From Barthelona sp. PCE (taxonomy: Eukaryota > Metamonada: BaSk clade): a stretch of DNA of 64,000 nt. The translations under genes and the position numbers were made by a program. The stretch covers positions 992,001 through 1,056,000 of the forward strand of contig JAUFOR010000008.1 of the NCBI GenBank assembly GCA_040285745.1, read 5' to 3'. Under the pieces are notes generated by a model, which saw nothing but the letters and a program-made list of their open reading frames with translations, had not been told where the DNA came from and ran no database searches. Shown here one piece after another: positions 28,150 to 39,300 of the stretch; within the stretch, counting starts at the first letter, position 1, and each line of letters opens with the position of its first letter.

Positions 28150-29802
28150 TTAAATATTGAGATAGTTGGTTAACCATGCAAGGAAGCGTTCGATGTCTTT
28201 GAAATCTGACAGATAACCTACACTGACACGAACAACACCATCAACAACCTGACTTTCAGCAAATCTGAAATACCTGTAATCGAGGCTTGCCTCACCACAA
28301 CCACAGTCGGGCACACCATACTGCTGCGGGTCCCACCTGTCGCTGGAGTCGATCCAGTACTTACGGAAAAGACAGAACTTCGTCTGTCCTTTGCAACCAT
28401 TCATATAAACTCTAGCAATTTCTTCCTGCTCCACTGCAAAGGCACGGCGCATGATGTTACACCCACCATAGTTGCAAAGACAGCCGGACCTCACCTTGAT
28501 GTTGTGCATTGCTGCGTCTTCCGCCACCTCTCTGCTATTTCGTATTGATCCATCAGAATTACGAACGATGAAGCTTACAACAGGACCAACCTCATCAAAC
28601 AGCTCATCTGCGTCGACGGGCTCGATGTCCAGTACATACAGGGCCTTCATTCCGGTCGAGTACTGGTATCTCTCAAGATGAGAACGTAAATAATTTGACA
28701 GAGCCTGTGTGTGCTTGTGAATGGCATCAAAAGTAAGCTTCCTCAGGTGGGAGAGACCAATGCGGATGGCTGGCATGAGGTCAAAGGCGGGTGTACCGTC
28801 TTGAAAACGGTTTGAAAAGTGGTTACGGAAGATCACATCCGTTGTGTTACTCCAAATAACCGTTCCACCGCCTGAATATGTCTTGACGAGCGTTGGTATC
28901 GCCTCCTTGCGAACAACCAGAGCTCCAGAACCAGTTGGATTACCGAACATTTTATAAAAAGACATGGGGAAGAAATCGCCTATCACATTGCTCAAATCCA
29001 ATGGAGAGTGTGGAACTGACGCAGCAACGTCCACCAACACGTACCAGTTGTCGGGGAGTTCCTCTTTGAGACGCTTTAAACGATCTACCGAGCTTCTGAA
29101 CCCGTTAAAGTTCGACTCAAGCGGGAATGCCAACAAATTCAAGGTACCAGACGGCTGGTTGGCGGATATGTCACGCGCTGTGTTCACAATTGTGGTTATC
29201 TGGGGTTCTACGACGGTTGATGATTTTGCATATACACGGATTGCAGTTACTGAGATGTGGTTGTTTTCAGTGTACATAAACACACCATTCTCACCAAAGT
29301 CAAACGATTCACCTACCAGTTTGATCGATGCAGTAGCACCAGAGGTGAAAACCACAGAGTATGCTGAGTAATCAGTGTTAAAAGCACTCAATAATTGATG
29401 AGCAGTCTTTGGGATCTCAGATGAGAACCCTGAGTGCGGATTGCCCATTAGATTGGAGAGCAAATACTCACCGTATTCATCTATTTGTGACTTAGCAGCT
29501 AAAGAACTACCTGTGAAATCTAAATACACAGGTGCTTTATGTCCGCTCAACATGGGGAACTGGAAATCTCTCAATCCATCAATATAAAGACGTGTACCGC
29601 TTGAATGAGCGGGATAACCATAGTCAGGGTATTTCTTAACGAAATGAGTGTATGAAGCATCGTTCTTCGGCGGAATGGCCACAAGTGCAAACGCCAGGGC
29701 ACATACTAAGCATAATAACGAAAGAATGACATAGCTTCCCCATCGCTTTCCCCAAAAAGACCTTTTCCTCATATAAAACCCAGTTTCAAGGTTCCTTGAC
29801 AT
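28150..29802 (-). CDS. Membrane-anchored MOCOS-like PLP enzyme (NifS-like domain only)
   Basis: 550 aa from ATG 29802 (MSRNLETGF); a longer frame would overlap the divergent MUS81 start. Class V aminotransferase fold of the molybdenum-cofactor-sulfurase type: PLP lysine in SFYKMFGNPTGSGALVV (~residue 282) and active-site cysteine in VRSGCLCNYGGC (~residue 437), with VYLDFTGSSLA near the start of the domain. MOCOS takes sulfur from cysteine and passes it to Moco enzymes. Here the C-terminal MOSC domain is missing and a signal anchor (residues ~20-44) is added, so the enzyme sits at a membrane. A cysteine desulfurase for another acceptor is equally possible. Confidence 0.82.
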   Translation of the reverse strand: MSRNLETGFYMRKRSFWGKRWGSYVILSLLCLVCALAFALVAIPPKNDASYTHFVKKYPDYGYPAHSSGTRLYIDGLRDFQFPMLSGHKAPVYLDFTGSSLAAKSQIDEYGEYLLSNLMGNPHSGFSSEIPKTAHQLLSAFNTDYSAYSVVFTSGATASIKLVGESFDFGENGVFMYTENNHISVTAIRVYAKSSTVVEPQITTIVNTARDISANQPSGTLNLLAFPLESNFNGFRSSVDRLKRLKEELPDNWYVLVDVAASVPHSPLDLSNVIGDFFPMSFYKMFGNPTGSGALVVRKEAIPTLVKTYSGGGTVIWSNTTDVIFRNHFSNRFQDGTPAFDLMPAIRIGLSHLRKLTFDAIHKHTQALSNYLRSHLERYQYSTGMKALYVLDIEPVDADELFDEVGPVVSFIVRNSDGSIRNSREVAEDAAMHNIKVRSGCLCNYGGCNIMRRAFAVEQEEIARVYMNGCKGQTKFCLFRKYWIDSSDRWDPQQYGVPDCGCGEASLDYRYFRFAESQVVDGVVRVSVGYLSDFKDIERFLAWLTNYLNI

Positions 29803-29846
29803 ATAAAATTCTCGCTCACGAAGTTGGAAAACAAAAAAAGCGGTAA

Positions 29847-31013
29847 ATGCCTGCAAAAAAAGCGAAACAACAAACTCGAAGCACAAAACAGCATTTTAAG
29901 AGGGCTGCGCGAAGGTCCAGGTACACGAACGGCCCGCGCCCTATTGTAAGGGATACACAAGTCATCCTTTTTGCTATTGCTCAACTCTTGAAGCAGGGAA
30001 AACGAAAGTTTACTGCTCGTGAGGTTAAAATTGTCGCAACTGAAACGAAGGGGTGGAAACCAAAGAAATTAATTGAACATAACCTTATTAAGAAGGTGAA
30101 TAGTTCTACATATGAACTTACTGACTGGGGAATGAATCAATTGCACGATCTGGGGTATCTAACGAGCGTTCCACTGACTCCCACCAAAACAAATAAGCAT
30201 ATGATCTCAATAACATCATGTTTTCGTGAACAAGAAATTTTTGAGCGTCTAGTGAATTCAGGTGCTAAATGTCAGACAAGTCACCTCATCATTGCTGATT
30301 TTCTGTTCCAGCTATCTCCGTCAAAGGTATATGACTTTGCAATTGAGAGAAAAACTGTGTCAGATGCTATCTCAAGTTTTGGCAATGGTAAAGGTCGTCT
30401 TCTGGAGCAAATTCACCGCATGGAACAAATATTTACAAACATTTTAATTATACTTGAGGGATTGCCAAATGATGATGAGCAACAGAAGTTTTATGAAGTA
30501 TACTCTTATTTAGTTAATCATAAAATCAACGTTATATTGACAACAACGCCACAGAACACGGTGGACTTTCTCTGTGGCATCAGACAGGTTCTGTTGAGTC
30601 AGAGAATCAGACAATTTGATTTTGCTGAACTGGAGAATTGTTCCAAAGAAAGAGCTTTGAGCCATGTTACGATTACAGACATGCTGATGCGTATTCTGTG
30701 CGTGTGCCCCGGCGTTTCGGCTCGTACCGCAAAGATCATTGCTTATGAATACGGAACACTTGCTAACTTGTTGTCTGCACTTGATGATGATCCGAATATT
30801 TTAAAAGAAACTTATAAGACAACAATAAGTCGCAAAATATCGACGTTCTTTGGCTTTAGAAAAACAAAAAGAAGATTATTACCGGGAGAAAGATCAGATT
30901 TAAGGAATTCAGCCACTTTGTCTCAGGAATATGATTCACAGTCTCAAACATTCGGTACAAGGTCGCAGCAGTTCGATACTGACGTGAGCAAGAAGTTAAT
31001 CTATGTGGAATAG
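29847..31013 (+). CDS. MUS81: MUS81 structure-specific endonuclease
   Basis: 388 aa, shorter than yeast (632) or human (551) MUS81. XPF-type nuclease core with the ERKxxxD motif (FAIERKTVSDAISSFGNGKG, ~residues 164-183) and a basic helix-turn region. A C-terminal helix-hairpin-helix (LCVCPGVSARTAKIIAYEYG) follows. The N-terminal ~100 residues are basic and contain a winged-helix-like segment (KQGKRKFTAREVKIVATETKG cannot be placed precisely). With an EME1 partner it cuts stalled forks and nested Holliday junctions. No EME1 gene lies in this window. Divergent from the MOCOS-like gene with 44 bp between starts. Confidence 0.9.
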   Translation: MPAKKAKQQTRSTKQHFKRAARRSRYTNGPRPIVRDTQVILFAIAQLLKQGKRKFTAREVKIVATETKGWKPKKLIEHNLIKKVNSSTYELTDWGMNQLHDLGYLTSVPLTPTKTNKHMISITSCFREQEIFERLVNSGAKCQTSHLIIADFLFQLSPSKVYDFAIERKTVSDAISSFGNGKGRLLEQIHRMEQIFTNILIILEGLPNDDEQQKFYEVYSYLVNHKINVILTTTPQNTVDFLCGIRQVLLSQRIRQFDFAELENCSKERALSHVTITDMLMRILCVCPGVSARTAKIIAYEYGTLANLLSALDDDPNILKETYKTTISRKISTFFGFRKTKRRLLPGERSDLRNSATLSQEYDSQSQTFGTRSQQFDTDVSKKLIYVE

Positions 31014-31191
31014 AACTCTGTTTACGATTTGTCCTGCTACTATGCACAGGTTTTGGCGTTGCATTCATTTGTGTTTTTATACATTTGGATCACCGTTCTA
31101 TAGATGTAATCGGGACAATGACAGTACCTAAATAAAGAAAAGATGATAGTTTGGCAGATTTTTTGTTCTTGCGTTTTCTTCCTTTACCAAT

Positions 31192-33564
31192 ATGCTGCTT
31201 ACTATTGGAGACATCACGGTGTTATTTCCGTACGAGTATGTGTATCCAGAGCAGCTTGCATACATTAGGGATCTTGTTTTGCAATTGAACAACACGGGTG
31301 TTTTTGTTTTGGAGATGCCATGTGGCACAGGGAAGACGGTTGCGCTACTGAGTGCGCTTCTGTCATTTAAAATGCAGAAACCAACAGTATTGTCGACTAT
31401 TATTTATTGTACACGTACAATTGCCGAAATGGAACAGGTTGCTACTGAAATCGAGACGTGGGTTGAGGCAGCCTTACAGATCGACCAGTTTAGGGATTTT
31501 GCTGTCAACCTCCTTGCCACATCACTCAGCAGTCGTCGTACGTTATGTTGTCATGATGATATCAGTATTGAGAGCTACGAGAACTACCTGAAGATGAACG
31601 AAATTGAGTCATCCCGTCTTAGTATGCTGGACTATTACAATGCTGAGTGCCGTCGTCTTACAAGGCCCTTCTTCGGTGAAGCTATCGATATCGAAGACCT
31701 CGCTGACATCCCACATTGCCCCCACTACGACCCTGAGCAGACGTCTGAAACAGTGCCGCATAACGGTGTGTGGTCTCTCAAGAGGCTGTTTAAGAGCGGT
31801 ACTTGCCCATACTGGATGACACGTCATATGCTGCCGGAGGCTGATATCATCGTGCTGAGCTACCTTTACATGCTGGATCCGATGATTTACAGAAGCGTTA
31901 TGGGTTTCCTGCAGAGAGACAGTATATTAGTTTTTGATGAATGTCATAATCTTCCAGAGATGTGCACACAGAGTTATTCGTCGACTGTCACCAAAGAAGA
32001 CATCAATCAGGCGAAGAAGTGCATCGAAAATCTACAAGTGAGTGTTTTCCGTAATCAAGTTGGTTTACAACGGCAGAAGTTCGAGAAAGAGTACAAGAGA
32101 GTACTAGAGGTGGAGGCAATCAAGCTGTGTCTTCCGGATGAAGTCATTCAGGATATTTTGCAGAACGCCTACCTCCCTGAACAGGCAATGACGAAGCTTG
32201 TGCCAGGCTCGATGCGCCGTACGAGCCATTTCCTCAGATTACTGTTCCGTGCCAGCGCAGCTCTGCAGCAGGAGATCGACAGGCAAGACGAGCGCGTGAT
32301 GGACCTTGAAAGTCTCACTGTTTTTCTCGAGCGTTGCCGAAGAAGCATGAACGTGCAGTCGATCGATGATCTATTGTACATATCCATGCGCCTTAACCTC
32401 TTGTTTGAGAGCCTTGGTGTTACAGATATGCGCATGTACTTCCCACTAATCAAGCTAGCGCATTTCTTCACAATCCTCATTACCCTCGCACAGGGAACAT
32501 CCGGTAATGCCCGCCTCGCCCACCAGAAGGACCGCAACACCCCACACATCATATCTTCCATAAGAATTGAGTGCTTCGATGCCTCTATTGTCTTCTCATC
32601 TTTGAGGGAAAGTTTTGACCGCTTGGTTTTAACAAGTGCAACCCTCTCCCCGCCGTCTTACTTCTGCGGACTGCTGGGTATGACACCGGAGAGCGCCTTT
32701 GTGAAGAGTTACCCCCTCCTATCAAACGCTAAAAATTTCAGGGTTGTGAACGTGAGCGCCGTCAATGATCTTGGATTAACCACTGCGTTTAAGCACCAGG
32801 ACGATGAGAATCTGCCCTATCGTTACTATTCGCTGCTTTTCGACATATGCTCCGTTGTACCAGATGGTGCCATCTGCTTCTTCCCCAGTTACCGGTACAT
32901 GTTTAACTGCTTCAATATCTGGTCTATTGGTTATGAGAAGGAGGTCATGCAGCTCAATAGTTTGAGCACAAAGTTACTTTTCTTTGAGCCAAAGTCTCCC
33001 TCAGAATGTGATCAAACTGTCACAGCATACAAAACCGCGTGCGACTCCGGCCGAGGTGGTCTTCTTTGTTGCATTGCTCGTGGCAAAGTTTCTGAAGGTG
33101 TTGATTTTGAGAACCATTACGGGCGTATATCATACATGCTCGGTGTTCCATACAAAAATGTGGACGATCCACTTGTTGTGGCTAAGTTTGAGTATCAAGC
33201 CAACAAAATATCGCGCTTATTGAGTACAATGGGAACAGAGGTCAGCTTACAATGGACTGATCTGCTCAACTATGATGCGATGGCATGCGTTGCGCAATGT
33301 ATGGGTCGTATCATCAGAAGTCGTAAGGATTACGGTATGATGGTTTTGGCCGATCGTAGATTCATTAGACTACGTAAATTACTTCCTGAATGGGTTTTAC
33401 AGCGCTTCCCAGCTGACCATTGCTCGTTGATGACGTCAAATGTTATGTCAGTTGCAAGACAGTTTTTCAGAGCAAACTCACAAGCTCTATCACAAGAAGA
33501 ACTTAATAAGACGCAACTAAACGAGGAGGCTGCACAACATGCAGTTAACACAATGAAAGATTAA
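31192..33564 (+). CDS. XPD: XPD/Rad3 (ERCC2) TFIIH helicase
   Basis: 790 aa, close to the 760-778 aa norm. Superfamily 2 Fe-S helicase of TFIIH, needed for nucleotide excision repair and promoter opening. Starts like all XPDs (ITVLFPYEYVYPEQLAYIRDL). Walker A is MPCGTGKT (~residue 43). Four Fe-S cysteines lie in TLCCHD, NAECRRL, PHCPHY and GTCPYW; the box is VFDECHN. C-terminal motifs IARGKVSEGVDF and QCMGRIIRSRKDYG are present. Nothing is missing. AATAAA at 33568-33573 follows the stop, and the convergent E2 gene ends 23 bp further on. Confidence 0.95.
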   Translation: MLLTIGDITVLFPYEYVYPEQLAYIRDLVLQLNNTGVFVLEMPCGTGKTVALLSALLSFKMQKPTVLSTIIYCTRTIAEMEQVATEIETWVEAALQIDQFRDFAVNLLATSLSSRRTLCCHDDISIESYENYLKMNEIESSRLSMLDYYNAECRRLTRPFFGEAIDIEDLADIPHCPHYDPEQTSETVPHNGVWSLKRLFKSGTCPYWMTRHMLPEADIIVLSYLYMLDPMIYRSVMGFLQRDSILVFDECHNLPEMCTQSYSSTVTKEDINQAKKCIENLQVSVFRNQVGLQRQKFEKEYKRVLEVEAIKLCLPDEVIQDILQNAYLPEQAMTKLVPGSMRRTSHFLRLLFRASAALQQEIDRQDERVMDLESLTVFLERCRRSMNVQSIDDLLYISMRLNLLFESLGVTDMRMYFPLIKLAHFFTILITLAQGTSGNARLAHQKDRNTPHIISSIRIECFDASIVFSSLRESFDRLVLTSATLSPPSYFCGLLGMTPESAFVKSYPLLSNAKNFRVVNVSAVNDLGLTTAFKHQDDENLPYRYYSLLFDICSVVPDGAICFFPSYRYMFNCFNIWSIGYEKEVMQLNSLSTKLLFFEPKSPSECDQTVTAYKTACDSGRGGLLCCIARGKVSEGVDFENHYGRISYMLGVPYKNVDDPLVVAKFEYQANKISRLLSTMGTEVSLQWTDLLNYDAMACVAQCMGRIIRSRKDYGMMVLADRRFIRLRKLLPEWVLQRFPADHCSLMTSNVMSVARQFFRANSQALSQEELNKTQLNEEAAQHAVNTMKD

Positions 33565-33587
33565 TACAATAAAGAATGCAATCCTTT

Positions 33588-34204
<617 letters not shown>

Positions 34205-34219
34205 CTTCTAGAATATCGT

Positions 34220-34226
34220 GTGAAAA
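34220..34226 (-). promoter_or_regulatory. TTTTCAC start-proximal motif (E2 gene)
   Basis: TTTTCAC on the coding strand, 16-22 nt before the ATG; contains TCACA, compatible with an initiator of the TCAYW type. One of about ten such cases in the window. Confidence 0.4.
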
Positions 34227-34359
34227 GGGGTTGAAAAAGACTAGCAACTGGTCCAAACATTTCTGTGGTAATCTGCATATCGCAGTGGATATTTCCATGG
34301 GTATAAAGCTCAGATGTATCCTTTAAATTACTAAAAAGTTGTTATACTAATCCTACCCA

Positions 34360-34366
34360 TTTTCAC
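34360..34366 (+). promoter_or_regulatory. TTTTCAC start-proximal motif (BRF1)
   Basis: TTTTCACATCA located 28 nt upstream of the BRF1 ATG, after a pyrimidine-rich run; fits a TCAYW initiator. Confidence 0.4.
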
Positions 34367-34394
34367 ATCATTGAACCAGTGGTTCAAGCTTTAA

Positions 34395-35861
34395 ATGAGT
34401 TCTGTCTTTCAGACCTCAGGGGCTACCAAGAAGAAAAAGGCAGAGATTTGCACTGCTTGTGGCGATAGTCGATGGAGGTATGCTAATTCCTACCGTGTTT
34501 GTCTTAACTGTGATAACCAGGTTGCAGATGAGCTTGAAAACGCTCTAACATACGATTCCAATCGTTCAAGAGTGGGTAAATATCATAACAAAAGTCGTGA
34601 ACGTGTGAAAAGTGGTCATAGACCTAATATCAACGTACACAACACAGAGGCGTTCAATAGGGGTGACAACCACATCGTCACATTAACTAATTGTTTTGAG
34701 CTTGATGATAGTACCAAAGTTGGTATTAAACGAAAAGCCCAACAGTATTTAGAGATTGTTATTCGTGAGAAATTCGCACGAGGCCGTGACATCACCCACA
34801 TCGCCGCAGTATGTGTCTACCAAGCATGTCTTGACTACAAAAAACCATATCTTTTATTGGATTTTGCACAGTTTGAAAAATGTAACGTTTTTGCATTAGG
34901 AAACCTGTATATTAAACTGGCACGCATGTTCACAGAGTGCCCAATTCTGCTGGATCCATCCTTGTATGTGTTACGTTTTACGAGACAGATGTTCGAAGAT
35001 ATTGAAACGGTGGTCAAGGTTGGTATCACTGCATTACGTATAATAAGTGAGATGAAGCGAAACTGGATCGAGGTCGGACGTAGACCAACGGGTTTGTGCG
35101 GTGCTGCTTTGTTTTTAGCAAGTAGAATTCACGGTTTTAATTTTTCTCATGATGATATAGCAAAGATGGTTCGTGTTTGCAATGGAACATTGAACAAGCG
35201 TATCATGGAGACTGCCAACACCCCTGCAGCGAAGTACTCGTACGCGGAATTGGTAGAGCAAACGGCGGAGATTGGTGGAATAGAAATCTTCCACGATTCA
35301 GACCGTATGTTGTCAATAGGGTTTGACAAGGATACAGAAACAACACATGCACCACAGAGTTTCTTGAAACACATCCAAGGTATGAGTAATTTAAAGAGTT
35401 TTCAAGATGTGCTAGCTCAAACACAAGAGGCAATACAATTAGATGAAGAATTAACAGCAGAGCATGCGAATGATCCATATTCACGACCCATAGAAGCATA
35501 TCAAAACGAACACTTGCAAGAATTAGATGGAGAGATTGATCATTATTTTTGTAATGATTCAGAACGATTTTTACGTTATATATTATTTAATAATTATTTC
35601 TCAAACCATATTAAACAGAAAATCAAAAAAAAAATACTTCGTTTAGTACGTCCAAAAGTCAAAAGAGTGCGAAAGAAGAAGCAAACTGGTCGTGAGACTA
35701 GAATCGGTCAAACATCAAGAATTAATATGAAAAAGGTAAGTCAAGCTCCTAGCACTAATATTAATGAGTTGGCTTCAATAACAGATGAACGTCCTGAGCT
35801 CATTGAGCAGGAGATAGAGTTTGAAGGTGGTAATGATAGGATGCTAGAAGAGAATTATTAG
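34395..35861 (+). CDS. BRF1: BRF1, TFIIB-related subunit of TFIIIB
   Basis: 488 aa. N-terminal zinc ribbon (ICTACGDSRW...RVCLNCDNQVAD, ~residues 17-40). Two cyclin-fold repeats follow (~residues 90-180 and 190-290), the second with GRRPTGLCGAALFLASRIHG and IAKMVRVCNGTLNKRI, which are closer to BRF1 than to TFIIB. The C-terminal ~190 residues are charged and basic near the end (KRVRKKKQTGRETR). BRF1 recruits RNA polymerase III to tRNA and 5S genes. TTTTCAC at 34360-34366 precedes the ATG by 28 nt. Confidence 0.92.
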   Translation: MSSVFQTSGATKKKKAEICTACGDSRWRYANSYRVCLNCDNQVADELENALTYDSNRSRVGKYHNKSRERVKSGHRPNINVHNTEAFNRGDNHIVTLTNCFELDDSTKVGIKRKAQQYLEIVIREKFARGRDITHIAAVCVYQACLDYKKPYLLLDFAQFEKCNVFALGNLYIKLARMFTECPILLDPSLYVLRFTRQMFEDIETVVKVGITALRIISEMKRNWIEVGRRPTGLCGAALFLASRIHGFNFSHDDIAKMVRVCNGTLNKRIMETANTPAAKYSYAELVEQTAEIGGIEIFHDSDRMLSIGFDKDTETTHAPQSFLKHIQGMSNLKSFQDVLAQTQEAIQLDEELTAEHANDPYSRPIEAYQNEHLQELDGEIDHYFCNDSERFLRYILFNNYFSNHIKQKIKKKILRLVRPKVKRVRKKKQTGRETRIGQTSRINMKKVSQAPSTNINELASITDERPELIEQEIEFEGGNDRMLEENY

Positions 35862-36393
35862 TATCCAGTATTTAACAATCTTTAAGAGATAAGTTAATGT
35901 TAAATAAAATAACCTTATTCTTTATGCGTATTACAATGAAATGATGATGTTGACATGAGTGATAAAGAGTAAAAAACTAGAATTTCACATTTGCTTCCGA
36001 TTGAATACTTCAGCAAAATTCCAAGCTTTTCTCTTCTTTCTCTTCAGTTTCATTATCATAGATGCAGTTAATTTTGCTTAATGTGCCTTTAAATCAACTT
36101 CAAAAGGGCATATTGAAAAAAACTATTCAATAAAAAATGACTTAGACTTTGTTTCTTGTATTTACACGTTTACTATCTGTAGAATGATCTAAATATCACA
36201 TAAGTTGTTTGTATTTCCATAAGTATAAGTGAAATTTCAAGGTCATAGGTGGATTTTTTATATTGCAAATTGTTTGAATATGGAATACTCAATTGGATAA
36301 ATGTGTCATTTACTCGAGTATCTGCCGAAAACCAATAGCAAATAGTCTATTTCTCTTATAAAAGCATATTTCCTTTTTTTTACTTCTTTCAAA
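35862..36393. other. Promoter region of the PFO fusion gene; no gene seen
   Basis: 532 bp of AT-rich DNA between BRF1 and the fusion gene. AATAAA for BRF1 is near 35904. The last 60 nt before the ATG are pyrimidine-rich (CTCTTATAAAAGC then a T-rich run), a leader like those of other highly expressed genes. ORFs in the region are antisense or short and not supported. Confidence 0.5.
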
Positions 36394-39300
36394 ATGTCTT
36401 TAAGTCTTTCCATGGAAAAATTTGAATTTGACACGTCCAAAAACTGCGTGTCAACCGTTGAGAAACGTGAAAGGGATCCAAAAGTTAACATTTCCTTGAA
36501 AACCGTCAGTGGTTCCTCGGTCTGTGCAACTGCCTCTGCTGCACTTGCTGACACGAGTGGTATCTTCCCTATTACCCCATCTACGCCTATTGCCCAGGAG
36601 GTTGACGAACTTGCAGCTACAGGCTACAAAAACTATGCCAACCAAAGCATCAAGGTTGTCACCCTTGAAAGTGAAGCTGGAGCTGCAGGTACTATCGAAG
36701 GTTTAGCCTCAACAGGTACAATCGCAACCACTTTTACCGCATCACAGGGTCTCTTCTTGATGATCCCCGTTCTGTACAAGCTCAGTGGTAACCTTTTACC
36801 CGCTGTTATTAATGTTGCTAACAGAACGATTGCCACAAACAGTCTTTCAATTTTCGGTGATCTTTCCGATATCACCGCTTGTCTGCACAGTGGTGTCTCC
36901 ATCCTTGTCGCTGATTCGGTTCAGGCCACCCACCACAACACTTTGATCGCCTTCATGTCATCACTTGTTGCTCGCCTTCCTTTCATCAACACCTTCGATG
37001 GTTTCCGTATCTCTCACGCCAACACGACCATTGAGATGCTGTCTCGTGAGGATATGATCTCTCTCTATGATGACGAGATCATGCCTTTCATCGACGCCCA
37101 CCGTATGCGTGGTCTTGACCCCAGCAAGCCCGTCATGCAGGGTACTGCCATGACTGGTGATACTTTCTTCCAAGTCACCGAAGCCGCCAACAAGTTCCAC
37201 GCTGCTGTCCCCGGTATCGTTGAGTACATGTATGAGAAGCTCGCCACAAAGACTGGTATCCGCTACCACATTTTTGATTACTTGGGTCACCCCGCCGCCA
37301 CCGACGTCATGATCATCATGGGCTCCGGTGCCAAGGTTGCTGAGGAGGCCGCCGCCTGGCTCATTGAGAACGAAGACCGCAAGGTTGGTGTTGTCAACGT
37401 TCGTCTCTGGCGCCCATTCTCCGTCTCTCACTTCCTCAACGCCCTCCCCGAGTCCGTTGAGCGCATCGTCGTCATGGATCGTGTCCGCGACGCCAACGGT
37501 GTCGGTGAGCCCCTCTTCGTCGACGTTGCCACTGCCCTCAAGATGGGCAACCGCAACAACATCAAGGTCGTCGGCGGTCGTTTCGGTCTTTCCTCGGCCG
37601 ACTTCACCCCTATGCACGTCCGCTCCGCCTTCGACAACCTCGCAGCCGAGACCCCCATCCACAGTTTCACAGTTGGTATCATCGACGATGTCACCCACCT
37701 CTCTTTGCCCAAGTGCCCCATCACTTTCGATACTCTCCCCAAGGATTGCATCCAGGCCGTTTTCTACGGTCTCGGTGGTGATGGTACCGTTGGTGCCAAC
37801 AAGCAGGCCGTCAAGATCGCTGCCCAGTACGGTGGTTTCTACTCACAGGGTTACTACCAGTATGATTCCATCAAGGCCGGTTCATTTACTTGTTCACACG
37901 TCCGTTTGTCCAAGCAGCAAATTTTCTCCCCTTACTACGTCAGTCTTGCTAACTACGTCGCTTGTCATCAGCCTTCTTACGTTAACCGTTTCGCTCTTCT
38001 GCGTAACGCTCGCCAGAACGCCGACTTCGTCCTTAACTGTTCATGGACCACTCTTGACGAGTTCAACCTCCACGTCCCCGCCGCTATCCGTCACGCCATC
38101 GCTGAGAAGAACGTTAACCTATACGTCATCGACGCCACCAAGATTGCTGATGAGGCTGGCATGCCTGGTCGTATCAACATGGCCATGCAGACCGTCTTCT
38201 TCAAGATTGCCGCCATTTTCCCCGATATGAATGAGGCTATCTCTCACCTGAAGGAGTTCATTAACAAGACCTATGGTAAGAAGGGCCGCGAGATTGTTGA
38301 GAAGAACTTCGCCATGGTCGACATGACCAATGAAGAAGGTCGTATCATCAAGCTCGACTATCCCCGTGATGAGTGGCTCAGCCTTTCTGGCAGCCAGCTC
38401 ACCAACAAGCACGTTGTCATGGAGAAGACCGAGTTCATCGAGGATATCTTTGATCCCTTCTTCCGTAACGAAGGTACTGATATCCCTGTTTCCAAGTTCA
38501 CACCTGGAGGTCTCCTCGAGATGAACACCACTGCATATTCCAAGCGTGGTATTGCCATTCGCGTTCCCCAGTGGGATGCTGAGAAGTGTGTCCAGTGTAA
38601 CTCTTGTGCTTTCGTCTGCCCTCACTCTGTTATCCGTCCCTTCTACCTCAACGAAGAGCAGGAGCAGAACAAGCCCAGCAGTATGAACACCCTTGATGCC
38701 AAGGGTAAGGGTATGGACAACCTCAAGTTCAGAATCCAAATCTCTCCTCTCGATTGTACCGGTTGCGGTTCTTGTGCTGAGGTGTGTAAGAAGGTCGTCA
38801 AGGCCGACGCACTTTCTATGGAGCCCTTCGAGGAGGAGGTTGAACAGGAGAGCGATCACTGGCGTTATGTTAAGTCTTCCGTTCCTCCCAAGCCCGAGCT
38901 CATGCTCCCCAAGAGCCCTAAGGGTGTCACTCTCCAAGAGTACGCTTACCAATTCTCTGGCGCTTGCGCTGGCTGTGGTGAGGCTCCTTACTGGAAGCTT
39001 ATGCTTCAAATGGCCCCCTATTCCATTGTTGCCCAGGCTACTGGTTGTGGTACCATTATCTCTTCATCATATCCTCTCAATGCTCACTGTTGCAACGAGA
39101 AGGGCGAGGGTCCTGCCTGGGCCAACTCTCTCTTCGAGAACAACGCAGAGTTCGGTTATGGTATGATAATCGCCACCAAGCACCGTCGTGAAGGTCTTAT
39201 GATGAGGGTCCAGGAGGCTGTCCTGAACATCTCCATGCCCGACGCCATGCTTGAGGCATTCAACGAGTGGCTTTCCATCTGGAACAACCGTAAGGCTACT

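Noticed and set aside
36306-36554. Minus-strand ORF across the start of the PFO fusion
   Set aside because: Antisense shadow; no motif, and the + strand PFO start is strongly supported.
36961-37698. Long antisense ORF (245 codons) within PFO
   Set aside because: GC-rich biased codons create long antisense frames; the composition is low-complexity Val/Asp/Gly and unlike a real protein. The same applies to antisense ORFs at 38119-39009 and 41059-41778.
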